Origin: Tepidimicrobium xylanilyticum
GTDB lineage: Bacteria; Bacillota; Clostridia; Tissierellales; Tepidimicrobiaceae
DNA: 42,624 nucleotides
Reading direction: 5' to 3'
Assembly: GCF_900106765.1 (NCBI RefSeq)
Contig: NZ_FNNG01000017.1
Location: 1 to 42,624 of the forward strand
The position numbers and the translations under genes are program-made. Shown here in pieces: positions 17,506 to 25,696 of this stretch. Under the pieces are notes generated by a model that did no database searches, was not told the DNA's origin, and saw nothing but the letters and a program-made list of their open reading frames with translations. Each line of letters starts with the position of its first letter. Position 1 is the first letter of the stretch.

Positions 17506-17517
17506 TTGCTCCTCCTA

Positions 17518-18372
17518 TCAATATTTTTTGTTTTCTAATGCTTCTTTTGTAATTCTCAAATGTTTTATAACTTCATCGTAACGTTTGCAGGCTACCCCTA
17601 TAAAAAGGCTATCAATGACAAATAATTGAGAAATTCTGGAAGCCATAGCGCCACTCCTGAAGTTATTTTCTACATTTGCAGTAAACAATACAATGTCAGC
17701 AATATCTTGGATAGGGGACTTTCCATATTGGGTAATAGCTATTGTAGTAGCTCCTTTTTCCTTAGCTATTTTAAGGCTCTCAATTATTTCGACCGTTCTT
17801 CCAGTATTTGAAATTCCAATTGCTACTGCCCTTTCATCTAAGTGAACTGCAGCTGTTATTCCAATATGGTGGTCCATAAATGCAAAGGTGGGAATATTAA
17901 TTCTGGTAAATTTATATTGTGCGTCAAGGGCAACGACTAAAGATGCACCAACACCAAATATATGTATTTTATCACATTTGTCTATTGCTTCTATAGCATC
18001 ATTTAAGCTCTGGATGTCTAATAAGTTACAAGTATCGTGAATAGCTTGTATGCTACCTGCAGACAGCTTGTCTAATATTGTCTTAGTTGAATCATCTACA
18101 TTTATTATTTCGTGAAGTATTTTATCTCTTTTTACATTCTGAACGGTATTTAAGGACAGGGCTATTTTCAAGTCCTGATAGCCTTTAAGCCCTAAAGTTT
18201 TACAAAACCTTACAATACTTGCTTCGCTCGTCCCACTTTTTTTTGCCATTTCTACAATGGACAAATTCACAGCTTCATTAAGATTGTTTAAAATGTATTT
18301 TGCTATTTTTTGCTCTGAGGCTGTAAAACTCTCCATCCCCTGTTCTATCTTAGTTAAAATTGACCTATCCAA
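17518..18372 (-). CDS. murR: MurR/RpiR family transcriptional regulator
   Basis: A 284-aa regulator. The N-terminal RpiR helix-turn-helix (about 1-77) includes FTASEQKIAKYILNNL and the recognition region KSGTSEASIVRFCKTLGLKG. The C-terminal SIS sugar-phosphate domain (about 125-255) has IHIFGVGASLVVALDAQYKF and AIGISNTGRTVEIIESLKIA. TTG start at 18372 behind AGGGGTGATAAA. It heads the operon and probably senses MurNAc-6-phosphate, the MurQ substrate, repressing its own promoter until substrate appears. Activator action is possible, as RpiR members do both. Confidence 0.88.
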   Translation of the reverse strand: MDRSILTKIEQGMESFTASEQKIAKYILNNLNEAVNLSIVEMAKKSGTSEASIVRFCKTLGLKGYQDLKIALSLNTVQNVKRDKILHEIINVDDSTKTILDKLSAGSIQAIHDTCNLLDIQSLNDAIEAIDKCDKIHIFGVGASLVVALDAQYKFTRINIPTFAFMDHHIGITAAVHLDERAVAIGISNTGRTVEIIESLKIAKEKGATTIAITQYGKSPIQDIADIVLFTANVENNFRSGAMASRISQLFVIDSLFIGVACKRYDEVIKHLRITKEALENKKY

Positions 18373-18401
18373 TTTATCACCCCTGCAACCTTATTATTTT
18401 C

Positions 18402-18430
18402 ATTATAATATATGTGAAAATATTTTTCAA
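18402..18430 (-). promoter_or_regulatory. SigmaA promoter of the murR operon with overlapping dyad
   Basis: On the minus strand TTGAAA (18430-18425), 17 bases, then TATAAT (18407-18402). A dyad TGAAAA-tat-TTTTCA (18415-18429) covers the -35 box and spacer, a good place for a repressor. It lies about 30 bases before the murR start codon. Confidence 0.7.
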
Positions 18431-18471
18431 TAAATAATTAATATTTGTAATGTTTTTTCAATTTAATCATT

Positions 18472-18501
18472 AAAAAAGACAAGAATGGAAATTCTTGTCT
18501 T
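18472..18501 (-). terminator. Terminator of the second EIIA gene
   Basis: AAGACAAGAAT (18476-18486) pairs with ATTCTTGTCTT (18491-18501) and is followed by T residues on the minus strand. It overlaps the EIIA stop codon and insulates murR. Confidence 0.85.
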
Positions 18502-18994
18502 AATATTTGCTTTTGTGCATGGTGACAGTCATAATAGTTGAAACTCCCTTTTCCACATTGCCCTCTGCTTTTTCAATTGATTTTACTCGTCCTGTGTTAG
18601 CAATGACTACAGGAGATACTAAAGACTTGCCCTTATCTTTGAGAAACTCTAAATCTGCCTCTAAAATTACATCTCCTTGCTTTACTTGCTGCATTAATAC
18701 TACATGCTGTTTAAAACCTTCCCCTTTTAACTTAATCGTCTCAAGCCCAATGTGAATTAAAAGCTCTATTCCTTCTTTGGACCTGACAGCAACACAGTGA
18801 TTAGCCTTATAAGTGCTAGTTATTTCACCATCAAAAGGGGCTATTACCTTCCCATCGGTAATCTCTATTGCTATTCCATCTCCCAACCTTTTTTCTGAAA
18901 ATGCTTCATCCTCTACTTCTTCTAATGGGATTATTTTGCCTGTCATAGGAGATAATATGTGAATTGGTTTATTCTTTTTAAAAAAATTTGCCAT
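18500..18994 (-). CDS. Stand-alone PTS EIIA component, glucose family (copy 2)
   Basis: A 164-aa paralogue of the protein at 9501-9986, with the same start (FFKKNKPIHILSPMTGK) and both active-site histidines at identical positions, H66 in YKANHCVAV and H81 in LLIHIGLETIKLKG. No EIIB/EIIC domain is present. It is a separate transcription unit immediately upstream of the murR operon, with its own terminator. Divergence between the copies is considerable over the C-terminal half, so it is an old duplication or two separate acquisitions. Possible roles are phosphate donor to an unlinked MurNAc/GlcNAc EIIBC, or inducer-exclusion regulator of the ABC importer. Confidence 0.9.
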   Translation of the reverse strand: MANFFKKNKPIHILSPMTGKIIPLEEVEDEAFSEKRLGDGIAIEITDGKVIAPFDGEITSTYKANHCVAVRSKEGIELLIHIGLETIKLKGEGFKQHVVLMQQVKQGDVILEADLEFLKDKGKSLVSPVVIANTGRVKSIEKAEGNVEKGVSTIMTVTMHKSKY

Positions 18995-19334
18995 TTAGTA
19001 TCACCTCTTCCGGGTTTATTGAAATATAAACCTATATTAATGTTCCTACATATTTTGACATAATTCCATGATATGCGGACTGGATTAAACTGAAAATAAA
19101 GATAGAGAATATTACTTTAGTGAAATTAATAGCCCCTATTTCAAATTCCTCAATATTTTAGACTTATCCAAGCACAGGAGTAGTTTACAATAATCCCAAT
19201 ATCTTAGTAAAAAGCTTTCTCTTATTTTTATACCCTATTTTACAGAAAAACATATATTGTCATCAATTTATATCATGTAAAGTTTTGCTGCCTCTATTCA
19301 ATCCTATATTGCCAAAATTATTAAGAATAAAATA
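18995..19334. other. Intergenic stretch without recognisable gene
   Basis: About 340 AT-rich bases between the second EIIA gene and the protease-like gene. GAGG upstream of the EIIA start is visible near 19003-19010. I see no coding frame, RNA gene or strong hairpin in the rest. Confidence 0.5.
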
Positions 19335-20309
19335 TCAAATACTCCTTTCCTTTAAAATCCATCTGATTATATTTTTGTCAAGATTAGATGAGGTTTTATT
19401 CCTATTGTTTAATTCTACATATTCTCTAATAATCCTTCTTAAATTTAAGTCTACAGTCCAATAATTTAAAATCTCTATTCCTCTTTCCTTATAGATGAGA
19501 CTTACTATACAATAGCCAATTACATAGATATTCAAATGCCTTTTGGTAATTGAATTGCCATTCCTCCTTCTTATATTATTTAAAATACTGTTTAAATGCT
19601 GGAATTCTTCTTTAACAAAGAGAATATTCCCTTTGGTTAACATTCCCGTTAAATCATCCTTTGCTAAATTGGGACCATGTTGCACCACCAAAGCCATACC
19701 CTCTTCAATGATCCGTCCAATAATATCATAGAGGAGTCTATTATCTCTCGATATCATTCTAAAACAATATTTAATCCTATTCATAAGAGTAAGTTTTCGA
19801 GCGTGATACATTTCGTGGCTTAATACTTTAATAAACTCCTCCCTATCCCCGAAATATTTTCTATAATTTATGAAAATTTCTTTTCTATTGAGAGTAAATG
19901 CACCGTCTATTCCTCCCCAATAGAGATATATGCTAGTTCTTATTTGTATATCCTTTGGAACTATCTCATAGACTTTCTCCTTGGCTTCCTCTATAATTGA
20001 ATTTGAGTTTTTCAGTATGTTTTTAATATCTATTTCCAATTGTTCTAGATTATTCTTTAATATATAAAAATCATATACATCCTCATATTCCTTATCTTCA
20101 ATAACCCTTTTAATTTCATCTTTTAAAGGACTAATTAGTCTAAACCTTCCCATACTTTTTTCATGATTAATAAATTCTTTTATCCCTTTAGTCCGCATAA
20201 GAGATCGAAATAAATCCTTATCTAAATTATCCTTTTTAAACATTTTAATCATTAGATCTATCGATTCCACGTTTATAGCCACCATATCCCCCATTTCCAA
20301 TAGCCTCAA
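19335..20309 (-). CDS. Putative zinc-dependent protease with HExxH motif (DUF5700-like)
   Basis: A protein of up to 324 aa with SHEMYHARK, an HExxH zinc motif (H165, E166, H169), and a later GRIIEEGMALVVQHGP whose Glu could be the third ligand, as in gluzincins. The central block IYLYWGGIDGAFTLNRKEIFINY matches the layout of DUF5700-type putative peptidases. No signal peptide or membrane helix, so cytosolic. The frame opens at TTG 20309; the ATG at 20294 (MGDMV) with TGAGG nine bases upstream is also a reasonable start. Substrate unknown. It lies 36 bases after the patatin gene and may be co-transcribed. Confidence 0.65.
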   Translation of the reverse strand: MRLLEMGDMVAINVESIDLMIKMFKKDNLDKDLFRSLMRTKGIKEFINHEKSMGRFRLISPLKDEIKRVIEDKEYEDVYDFYILKNNLEQLEIDIKNILKNSNSIIEEAKEKVYEIVPKDIQIRTSIYLYWGGIDGAFTLNRKEIFINYRKYFGDREEFIKVLSHEMYHARKLTLMNRIKYCFRMISRDNRLLYDIIGRIIEEGMALVVQHGPNLAKDDLTGMLTKGNILFVKEEFQHLNSILNNIRRRNGNSITKRHLNIYVIGYCIVSLIYKERGIEILNYWTVDLNLRRIIREYVELNNRNKTSSNLDKNIIRWILKERSI

Positions 20310-20345
20310 TTAAATATATGACTACTAAAAATGGGATATGAATGC

Positions 20346-21221
20346 TTATTCCTTAGAAACCTCTTCAATCCATCTCTTCAATTGATCTATTCTTTCCATT
20401 GCTTCCTTATAACCTTGATTATATAATTCCTCTAACTTAGTTATATCCTTTTCCAATCTGTTAACTTTCAAAGGTGCTATTGGCCTAAATACAAAAGCAT
20501 ATCCTTCCTTTTCCAGTATATTAATCTTTTCTAAGGCCTTATTATATTTAATGTGTCTGGCACTAAGTGCTTTGAGTATATTAGGATACTTTTTTAGATA
20601 ATGCTTTGAATATGGCCCTAATCTCTGTTTTTTCTTTACATATCCTCTATTTCTAGTTAGAACTATTACATTGCAAATATTCCCATCTTCAATAGATTTT
20701 TCTATAGGGATAGAGTCGGTAACACCTCCATCATAATAGAGTTTACCATTAATTTCAACTGGAGGAGAAAATATAGGCAAGCTACTCGATGCCCTCAATA
20801 CCTTATTGATCATCTTCTTATCCCCATCCAATTGGCTCTTATCAAAGTATACTGGTTCTCCTGTTTCCACATCCGTTACACAGATTTTAAATACGGTTTT
20901 AGAATTAAAAAAAGTCTCATAGTCAAAAGGAACTAATCTATTTGGCAAGGTATTAAATAAGAAGTCCATATTAAAATAGCCCTTTCCTTTAATAAAATAT
21001 TTTAATCCTGAGTATTCTTTATGGGATACATAGTCTACAAAAACGATTTTATTCCTGTCCTTTTGCTCTGCTATAAAATTAGCTGCGTTATTCGCTCCAG
21101 CAGATACCCCTATTATATAGGGAAATTTAATCCCTTCATCCATAAAAGCCCTTAGAACACCAGAAGTATAGGCTCCTCTCATGCCACCTCCTTCAAGAAC
21201 CAGACCAAACTTTTTTGCCAT
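20346..21221 (-). CDS. Patatin-like phospholipase family protein
   Basis: A 291-aa lipid acyl hydrolase of the patatin/RssA type. The oxyanion loop is GGGMRGAYTSGVLRAF (11-26), the nucleophile elbow GVSAG (G-x-S-x-G, about 39-43), and the catalytic Asp sits in YYDGGVTDSIP. The charged tail after residue 190 (YVKKKQRLGPYSKHYLKKYP) matches bacterial patatins of the YlbK/YjjU class. No signal peptide. AGGTGAT precedes the ATG. Physiological lipid unknown. Confidence 0.92.
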   Translation of the reverse strand: MAKKFGLVLEGGGMRGAYTSGVLRAFMDEGIKFPYIIGVSAGANNAANFIAEQKDRNKIVFVDYVSHKEYSGLKYFIKGKGYFNMDFLFNTLPNRLVPFDYETFFNSKTVFKICVTDVETGEPVYFDKSQLDGDKKMINKVLRASSSLPIFSPPVEINGKLYYDGGVTDSIPIEKSIEDGNICNVIVLTRNRGYVKKKQRLGPYSKHYLKKYPNILKALSARHIKYNKALEKINILEKEGYAFVFRPIAPLKVNRLEKDITKLEELYNQGYKEAMERIDQLKRWIEEVSKE

Positions 21222-21297
21222 TTTATCACCTCCAATATTATTATGAACTTAAGATAAACCTTCTGCATAAAATGTATTTGAAGGGAGGAGTCCATAT

Positions 21298-21777
21298 ATG
21301 AGTTTCAATTATAAAATAACTGCATACGCAAACATCAGAGGTGGAAATTTAGCTCCTAATATATATGGTAACATATTTTTTGATGATGTGGCGGGAGGGA
21401 CTGAAGTATATATAGAGGTATGGGGACTACCCTTATACCAACCTGCAAAAAATGGTAAAGAACCAATAGGCCCTTTCGGTTTCCATATTCATGAATTGGG
21501 TGTTTGTGAAATAACTGACCCTGAAAATCCTTTCCAATCTGCTGGTGAGCATTATAATCCAACTAATCAACCCCATGGAAATCACGCAGGGGATTTTCCT
21601 GTAATATTCTCAAATAATGGCTATGCTAGGATGAGTTTTTTTACTGATAAATTTAAACCAAAGGATATTATAGGGAAATCAGTAATAATTCATCAAAATC
21701 CCGACGATTATAGAACCCAGCCTTCTGGAAATGCAGGGAAAAGATTGGCTTGTGGGGTTATATGTAGGCTTTATTGA
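21298..21777 (+). CDS. Cu/Zn superoxide dismutase family protein, all metal ligands kept
   Basis: A 159-aa protein with the complete copper/zinc ligand set: copper His pair in FHIHELG, bridging His in GEHYNP, zinc His in QPHGNHAGD with the zinc Asp, and the last copper His in VIIHQNPDDY. The active-site Arg is in GKRLACG, and the two disulfide Cys are in GVCE and LACG. It should convert superoxide to oxygen and peroxide. No signal peptide or lipobox is present, unusual because bacterial Cu/Zn enzymes are normally exported. GGGAGG precedes the ATG. It is a lone plus-strand gene between minus-strand genes. Confidence 0.9.
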   Translation: MSFNYKITAYANIRGGNLAPNIYGNIFFDDVAGGTEVYIEVWGLPLYQPAKNGKEPIGPFGFHIHELGVCEITDPENPFQSAGEHYNPTNQPHGNHAGDFPVIFSNNGYARMSFFTDKFKPKDIIGKSVIIHQNPDDYRTQPSGNAGKRLACGVICRLY

Positions 21778-21783
21778 TATTAA

Positions 21784-21806
21784 AGGTCAGATTTATCATC
21801 TGACCT
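21784..21806 (+). terminator. Hairpin after the superoxide dismutase gene
   Basis: AGGTCAGAT pairs with ATCTGACCT around a 5-base loop directly after the stop codon. No clear T tract on either side, so termination is likely but not certain. Confidence 0.5.
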
Positions 21807-21812
21807 CTAATC

Positions 21813-22868
21813 TTAATTCAATACTATAATATTAGAAATATACGACTCATTGCTTTTATCAATGAAGATTTCCTTTACTAATTCAAATCTATTCTCGATA
21901 CTATATAAACCTATATTCTCCTGGTTTCCTATTATCAACAAATTCCCTATTATACCTGCAAATTCAGTCTTCCTATCTAATTCTATAGTCTCAGTTTCTT
22001 GAGTATTTTTATCTAAAATGGTTATTTTATTTCCTTCATACATGATTAAATCATGGTTTGTTATTATTATTTTATCCTTATATTGAAGAATATCATTTGG
22101 AAATTCTTCATTTATATCTATTGCTTCAATCTCATTAGTTTCAATAGATATTTTTAAAATCATAGTTCCTGGTTTCTCATCCTTTGTTACCATTACATTA
22201 GCATACAAATAATTTTCGTCATTGGAAAATTTGTATTGCCCTGTACCATATTTAGTAATATCTCTTATATCTAAAAGGTCTAATTCCTCGTTATAAATGT
22301 AAATATAAAATTTGGGTGATGAAGTTTGCATATTTGAACTAAAGGCATACAATTTCCCTTTTATTGCTACTATTCCGCTTATATACTCGTCCTCTATAAC
22401 CACTTCTTCTAACCTGGAATCCCTCCTACTTAATTTGGATATATGAGTATTTCCATTTAGAGTATTTATTGTATAAATGTAATCCTCACTAACTGCAATA
22501 TCGTTTAATGCTATATTATTAAATGGATATTCCGTAATATTGAAATCTTCCCTATTTAAACTTATTACCTTTTTACTATCCTTTCTATTTCCCAACCCTT
22601 GAGGTATTAAATATATTTCGTTGTTATAATAAACTGGATTATGAAATGGAGAGCCTAACATTGCATATTGTAACTTTTGTTCTGAAATCTTATTTAAATT
22701 TTCATCATACCAGTGAATACAGCTTTTATGCTCATTAGCTGTCGTTTCTATTACTCCAATTTTAATTTCCTCTATACCTTGGTAGTTAAAATCTTCTGCC
22801 TCATATCTGTGCCAATTTATAATAGCTAAAATCACTATCATTCCTATAATATAAACTATACTTTTCAT
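21813..22868 (-). CDS. Membrane-anchored protein, possible beta-propeller, function unknown
   Basis: A 351-aa protein starting at ATG 22868 (MKSIVYIIGM), chosen because GAGG lies at good spacing; two upstream ATGs are poorly placed. One N-terminal hydrophobic helix (about 2-17) would anchor it with the rest outside the cell. The body is made of short beta-rich units each built around aromatic and acidic residues, such as NEIYLIPQG, EDYIYTINTL, KGKLYAFSS, ENYLYANVMV and GNLLIIGNQ, which suggests a propeller. No catalytic motif is visible. It follows the cysteine hydrolase gene by about 60 bases. Confidence 0.7.
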   Translation of the reverse strand: MKSIVYIIGMIVILAIINWHRYEAEDFNYQGIEEIKIGVIETTANEHKSCIHWYDENLNKISEQKLQYAMLGSPFHNPVYYNNEIYLIPQGLGNRKDSKKVISLNREDFNITEYPFNNIALNDIAVSEDYIYTINTLNGNTHISKLSRRDSRLEEVVIEDEYISGIVAIKGKLYAFSSNMQTSSPKFYIYIYNEELDLLDIRDITKYGTGQYKFSNDENYLYANVMVTKDEKPGTMILKISIETNEIEAIDINEEFPNDILQYKDKIIITNHDLIMYEGNKITILDKNTQETETIELDRKTEFAGIIGNLLIIGNQENIGLYSIENRFELVKEIFIDKSNESYISNIIVLN

Positions 22869-22931
22869 ATTCATAACCTCACTAAAAAATCTAACCAAAG
22901 GACATAGAAAAGCCCTTTGGCTAAATCACAT

Positions 22932-23570
22932 TTATCTTTCGTATATTTTTATAGTATTGCTGCTGTTTATTAACTCCATCGGATGAATTGCGACTCCAAA
23001 ATCCGATGTATCCAAATTGATCCCATAATTATCTAAAAATGCTGCATATATTAATTGAGAACAATAAAATTTATTTCTAGTATAAGGATTAAGGTAGTTC
23101 CAATTATATGGTTTACCTATCTGTTTGTAGCACCAATCAGCTGCTGTTTCATCCTGTGCTATAGTGGTTCCTTTAACGGTCACTCCATAACAGGTTTTTC
23201 TTGTTTGGTACCAATCATTGGCTCCTGTCGTTACACCTTTTGCTAAGGATTCAACTACCGTTCCATAGCTATAAACAATTGCTGCATGTCCCGTTGGAAT
23301 TATACCTTTATATTTATCTTTTGTTACAAGTATAACCCCTTTTCTCCTTGGATAAGTTCCCATTGATTGTTTGCTATTTAAACTACTTATCCCTTTATCA
23401 AGCTCCAACTTCTTTTTATCAACCTTCTTTTCCAATTTCTCGACTTCATCTTCTGTAAATACTTCTTCAGCTGTTAAATAGTTTTCTTGCTCTGCAGCAA
23501 AACTAATACCAGGTAACAGTAATAATATAACTAAAACTATCGCTGTCAATTTCTTAATGTAATTTCTCAT
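22932..23570 (-). CDS. Secreted YiiX/NlpC-P60-like cysteine hydrolase
   Basis: A 212-aa protein. A Sec signal peptide (about 1-25, ending ISFAA) is followed by a short coiled coil rich in Lys/Glu (35-65). The hydrolase domain is circularly permuted in the YiiX/YebB manner: His first (H95 in IPTGHAAIVY), Cys later (C170 in KFYCSQLIYAAF), with GKPYNWNY between. Relatives cut amide bonds in peptidoglycan or lipid substrates. A purine-rich double site, AAAGGAGGGGAGG, precedes the ATG. The following gene may share its transcript. Confidence 0.85.
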   Translation of the reverse strand: MRNYIKKLTAIVLVILLLLPGISFAAEQENYLTAEEVFTEDEVEKLEKKVDKKKLELDKGISSLNSKQSMGTYPRRKGVILVTKDKYKGIIPTGHAAIVYSYGTVVESLAKGVTTGANDWYQTRKTCYGVTVKGTTIAQDETAADWCYKQIGKPYNWNYLNPYTRNKFYCSQLIYAAFLDNYGINLDTSDFGVAIHPMELINSSNTIKIYER

Positions 23571-23913
23571 CCTCCTCCCCTCCTTTAAGGTTGTGATAGA
23601 ATATTTTGAATTTTTCGCTAACTTATTTATACCATATTTTTTTCTTTTGAATTTTATGACAAAATTTTTGATCTGTTTATAATAAAAAAGAACCCTTATT
23701 TAAGAGTTTACAAACTAAAAACAGAGTATAATAATTTTTAAACTAAAAGCAGAAAATCCTTAAAAATTCAAAAAGGATTTTCTGCTTTTTTATTAATTTA
23801 TTATACTTTGTCTTCAGTCTGATAGGTTTATAGTTAACAATATAACTTTAAGCCTATAAAAATTATATTCATTACAAAATACCATCTTTGTAAAACAATT
23901 AAGCTATAATTTA
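23571..23913. other. Intergenic stretch with one terminator
   Basis: AT-rich, with the hairpin at 23745-23789. No coding frame with a ribosome site is seen. The upstream signals of the cysteine hydrolase gene occupy its left edge. Confidence 0.5.
23745..23789. terminator. Bidirectional terminator hairpin
   Basis: AAAAGCAGAAAATCCTT (23745-23761) pairs perfectly with AAGGATTTTCTGCTTTT (23773-23789). T runs appear on both strands. It would end minus-strand transcription coming from the graveyard region. Confidence 0.85.
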
Positions 23914-24089
23914 TTACTCCAAGTGATATTTATTTATAAAATATACTCCTATTATAAAGCATGGAACTTTAATTATAAAAGTAATATAATTCATAGGTTC
24001 TACCAGATGATCATCCGTAACACTTCCTGTTAATAAAAATGGATATATTATTACTAGTATACTTAAAATTAAGCTAACTTTTTATTCAT
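23914..24089 (-). pseudogene. Small membrane protein gene broken by a one-base frameshift
   Basis: AAGGAG and an ATG at 24089 open a frame reading MNKK that stops after six codons. Adding one A to the run of five A (24079-24083) restores a small membrane protein of about 57 aa, including VSLILSILVIIYPFLLTGS and ITFIIKVPCFIIGVYFIN, ending at 23914. I do not recognise the family. Either a slippage mutation or a sequencing error in the homopolymer would explain it. Confidence 0.5.
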
Positions 24090-24166
24090 ATTTACTACTC
24101 CTTGCTTATGATAGATTTTACGTCTCTTAAGTAAATACTACCTAAAACTCTATCATAGAAGTTACC

Positions 24167-24378
24167 TTATCTAGAAACTTCAAAGTAAGCAGTTACATTT
24201 TCTCTTACTCCTATTCGCCCTCCTCTGGTAATCTTGACGCTTCCAGAAGAATATAATAATCCTAATACTGAATAATATATCCTTGATGGAGATTCTAGAT
24301 TATAATAAACTTCTCCATAAACATCAATTCTAAAAATAATGATAAAACTTTAGTTGCTTTTCTCATAACTTTTAGCAT
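24167..24378 (-). pseudogene. Small protein gene broken by a one-base frameshift
   Basis: GAGGTGTTAAAT precedes ATG 24378 (MLKVMRKATKV). The frame stops at TAG after about 27 codons, while the +1 frame continues with FRIDVYGEVYYNLESPSR and ends with ENVTAYFEVSR. Restoring one T in the TTTT run near 24344-24347 would give one protein of about 70 aa. The basic head and hydrophobic stretch could be an export signal. It is not recognisable to me. Its neighbour at 23914 is broken in the same way. Confidence 0.5.
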
Positions 24379-24456
24379 ATTTAACACCTCATATAGCATT
24401 ATAATTTATGTTCAAAAGGTCATCATGCTAAGCATTATATTCCTACTTAAAATAAT

Positions 24457-24963
24457 TTATTTACTAACCTTCATAGCTAATTTTTCTATCGCATCACCAC
24501 ATACTCTGTATACTGTCCATTCATCCATTGGAATTGCACCCATTTGTTTATAGAATTCTATTGCTGGCTCATTCCAATCCAAGCACCACCATTCCAATCT
24601 TCCGCATTTTCTCTCAACACACAATTTTGCAAGAAAAGAAAGCATAATTTTACCTATTCCCTTACCTCTCATTTCAGGTTTGACGTATAGATCCTCCAAG
24701 TAAATACCTGGTCTTCCTAGAAAAGTAGAAAAGTTGTGAAAGAATAATGCAAAAGCTACTGGCTTATTATCATATTCCCCAATAATAACCTCCGCCATCT
24801 TTCTTTCAAATAGAGATTCTTTTAAGATTTGATCGGTTGCTACCACTTCATTAAGCATTTTTTCATAATCAGCCAATTCTTTTATAAATTCTAAGATCAG
24901 TGGTACATCTTTTTCTTCTGCAAATCTTATCTTGAAATTATCTAAACTAGTATCTATTAACAT
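24457..24963 (-). CDS. GNAT N-acetyltransferase, diamine acetyltransferase-like
   Basis: A 168-aa acetyltransferase transferring acetyl from acetyl-CoA to an amine. The pyrophosphate-binding loop is RGKGIGKIML, preceded by the strand IYLEDLYVKPEMRG, and the C-terminal block is WNEPAIEFYKQMGA. The whole layout, including ILEFIKELADYEKM near the start and EDLYV, resembles spermidine/thialysine acetyltransferases. AGGAGG precedes the ATG. It is the only intact gene in a stretch of dead acetyltransferase and resistance-type genes. The true acceptor is not determined by sequence. Confidence 0.88.
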   Translation of the reverse strand: MLIDTSLDNFKIRFAEEKDVPLILEFIKELADYEKMLNEVVATDQILKESLFERKMAEVIIGEYDNKPVAFALFFHNFSTFLGRPGIYLEDLYVKPEMRGKGIGKIMLSFLAKLCVERKCGRLEWWCLDWNEPAIEFYKQMGAIPMDEWTVYRVCGDAIEKLAMKVSK

Positions 24964-25024
24964 TAATATACCTCCTGTTGTGTAAATAAGTGTTTTTTAC
25001 TTAAATGTTTAGTTTAAGCAAATA

Positions 25025-25555
25025 TTATTCTAGAAATTTAATATATGAATAACCGTTATCAGTAGGGTCTGATTTTTTGAATCCAAAACTTTCGAATAAT
25101 CTTTGTGAAGCAGTATTATATGATTAAATTTCTCTAACCTTAAGTTCTTTTAAAGCTAAATCCTTTGCTCTTAATATCAATGCTTCTATAACTTTTTTAC
25201 CTATACCTTTACCACGGTATTTTTTAGCACCTATAACCATGGACATATCATCTTTACAAAACGTAACATCCCCAATTGGTATAAACCCATTATTTTCTCG
25301 TATTTCTATAAAATATAATTCACCAATATTGTTTAGATACTCATACATTCTCTTTAAAGTAACATGATCATATTTCTCTACATTGGGCCCATCAACCAAT
25401 TTTACTGTTTCCTCATTTTGATACCATTCTAATGCAAAATCATATTTACTATCAAATTTCCTTAACCTTAATTCATTATTAATATTTATTACTTCTGATT
25501 GTTCAGTACCTAAAATGGGTATACCAATCCTCCCTTTAATTTTACTTATAGTCAT
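25025..25555 (-). pseudogene. GNAT acetyltransferase gene with premature in-frame stop
   Basis: The open frame (25555-25124) gives a GNAT domain with GAKKYRGKGIGKKVIEALI but stops at TAA (25124-25126) after KVREI. The same frame continues past the stop with SYNTASQRLFESFGFKK and ends naturally at 25025, the normal GNAT C-terminus (family pattern is Tyr-Asn-x-x-Ser followed by FGF). One base change, for example TAT to TAA, explains it, giving a protein of about 176 aa if repaired. The first 143 residues keep the acetyl-CoA loop but lack the last strand and helix. Only a weak ribosome site is seen. Confidence 0.8.
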
Positions 25556-25696
25556 AATATATTTCTACATAAACATATAATTTCCTTCTAAAATTAACAT
25601 TAAAAAAGAGTTAATCGGTAAATTATCACAGTTAACTCCTTTTACATCCTCAATATTAGTACTCAATACTGACGAATATATAATTTGGATGAATTA

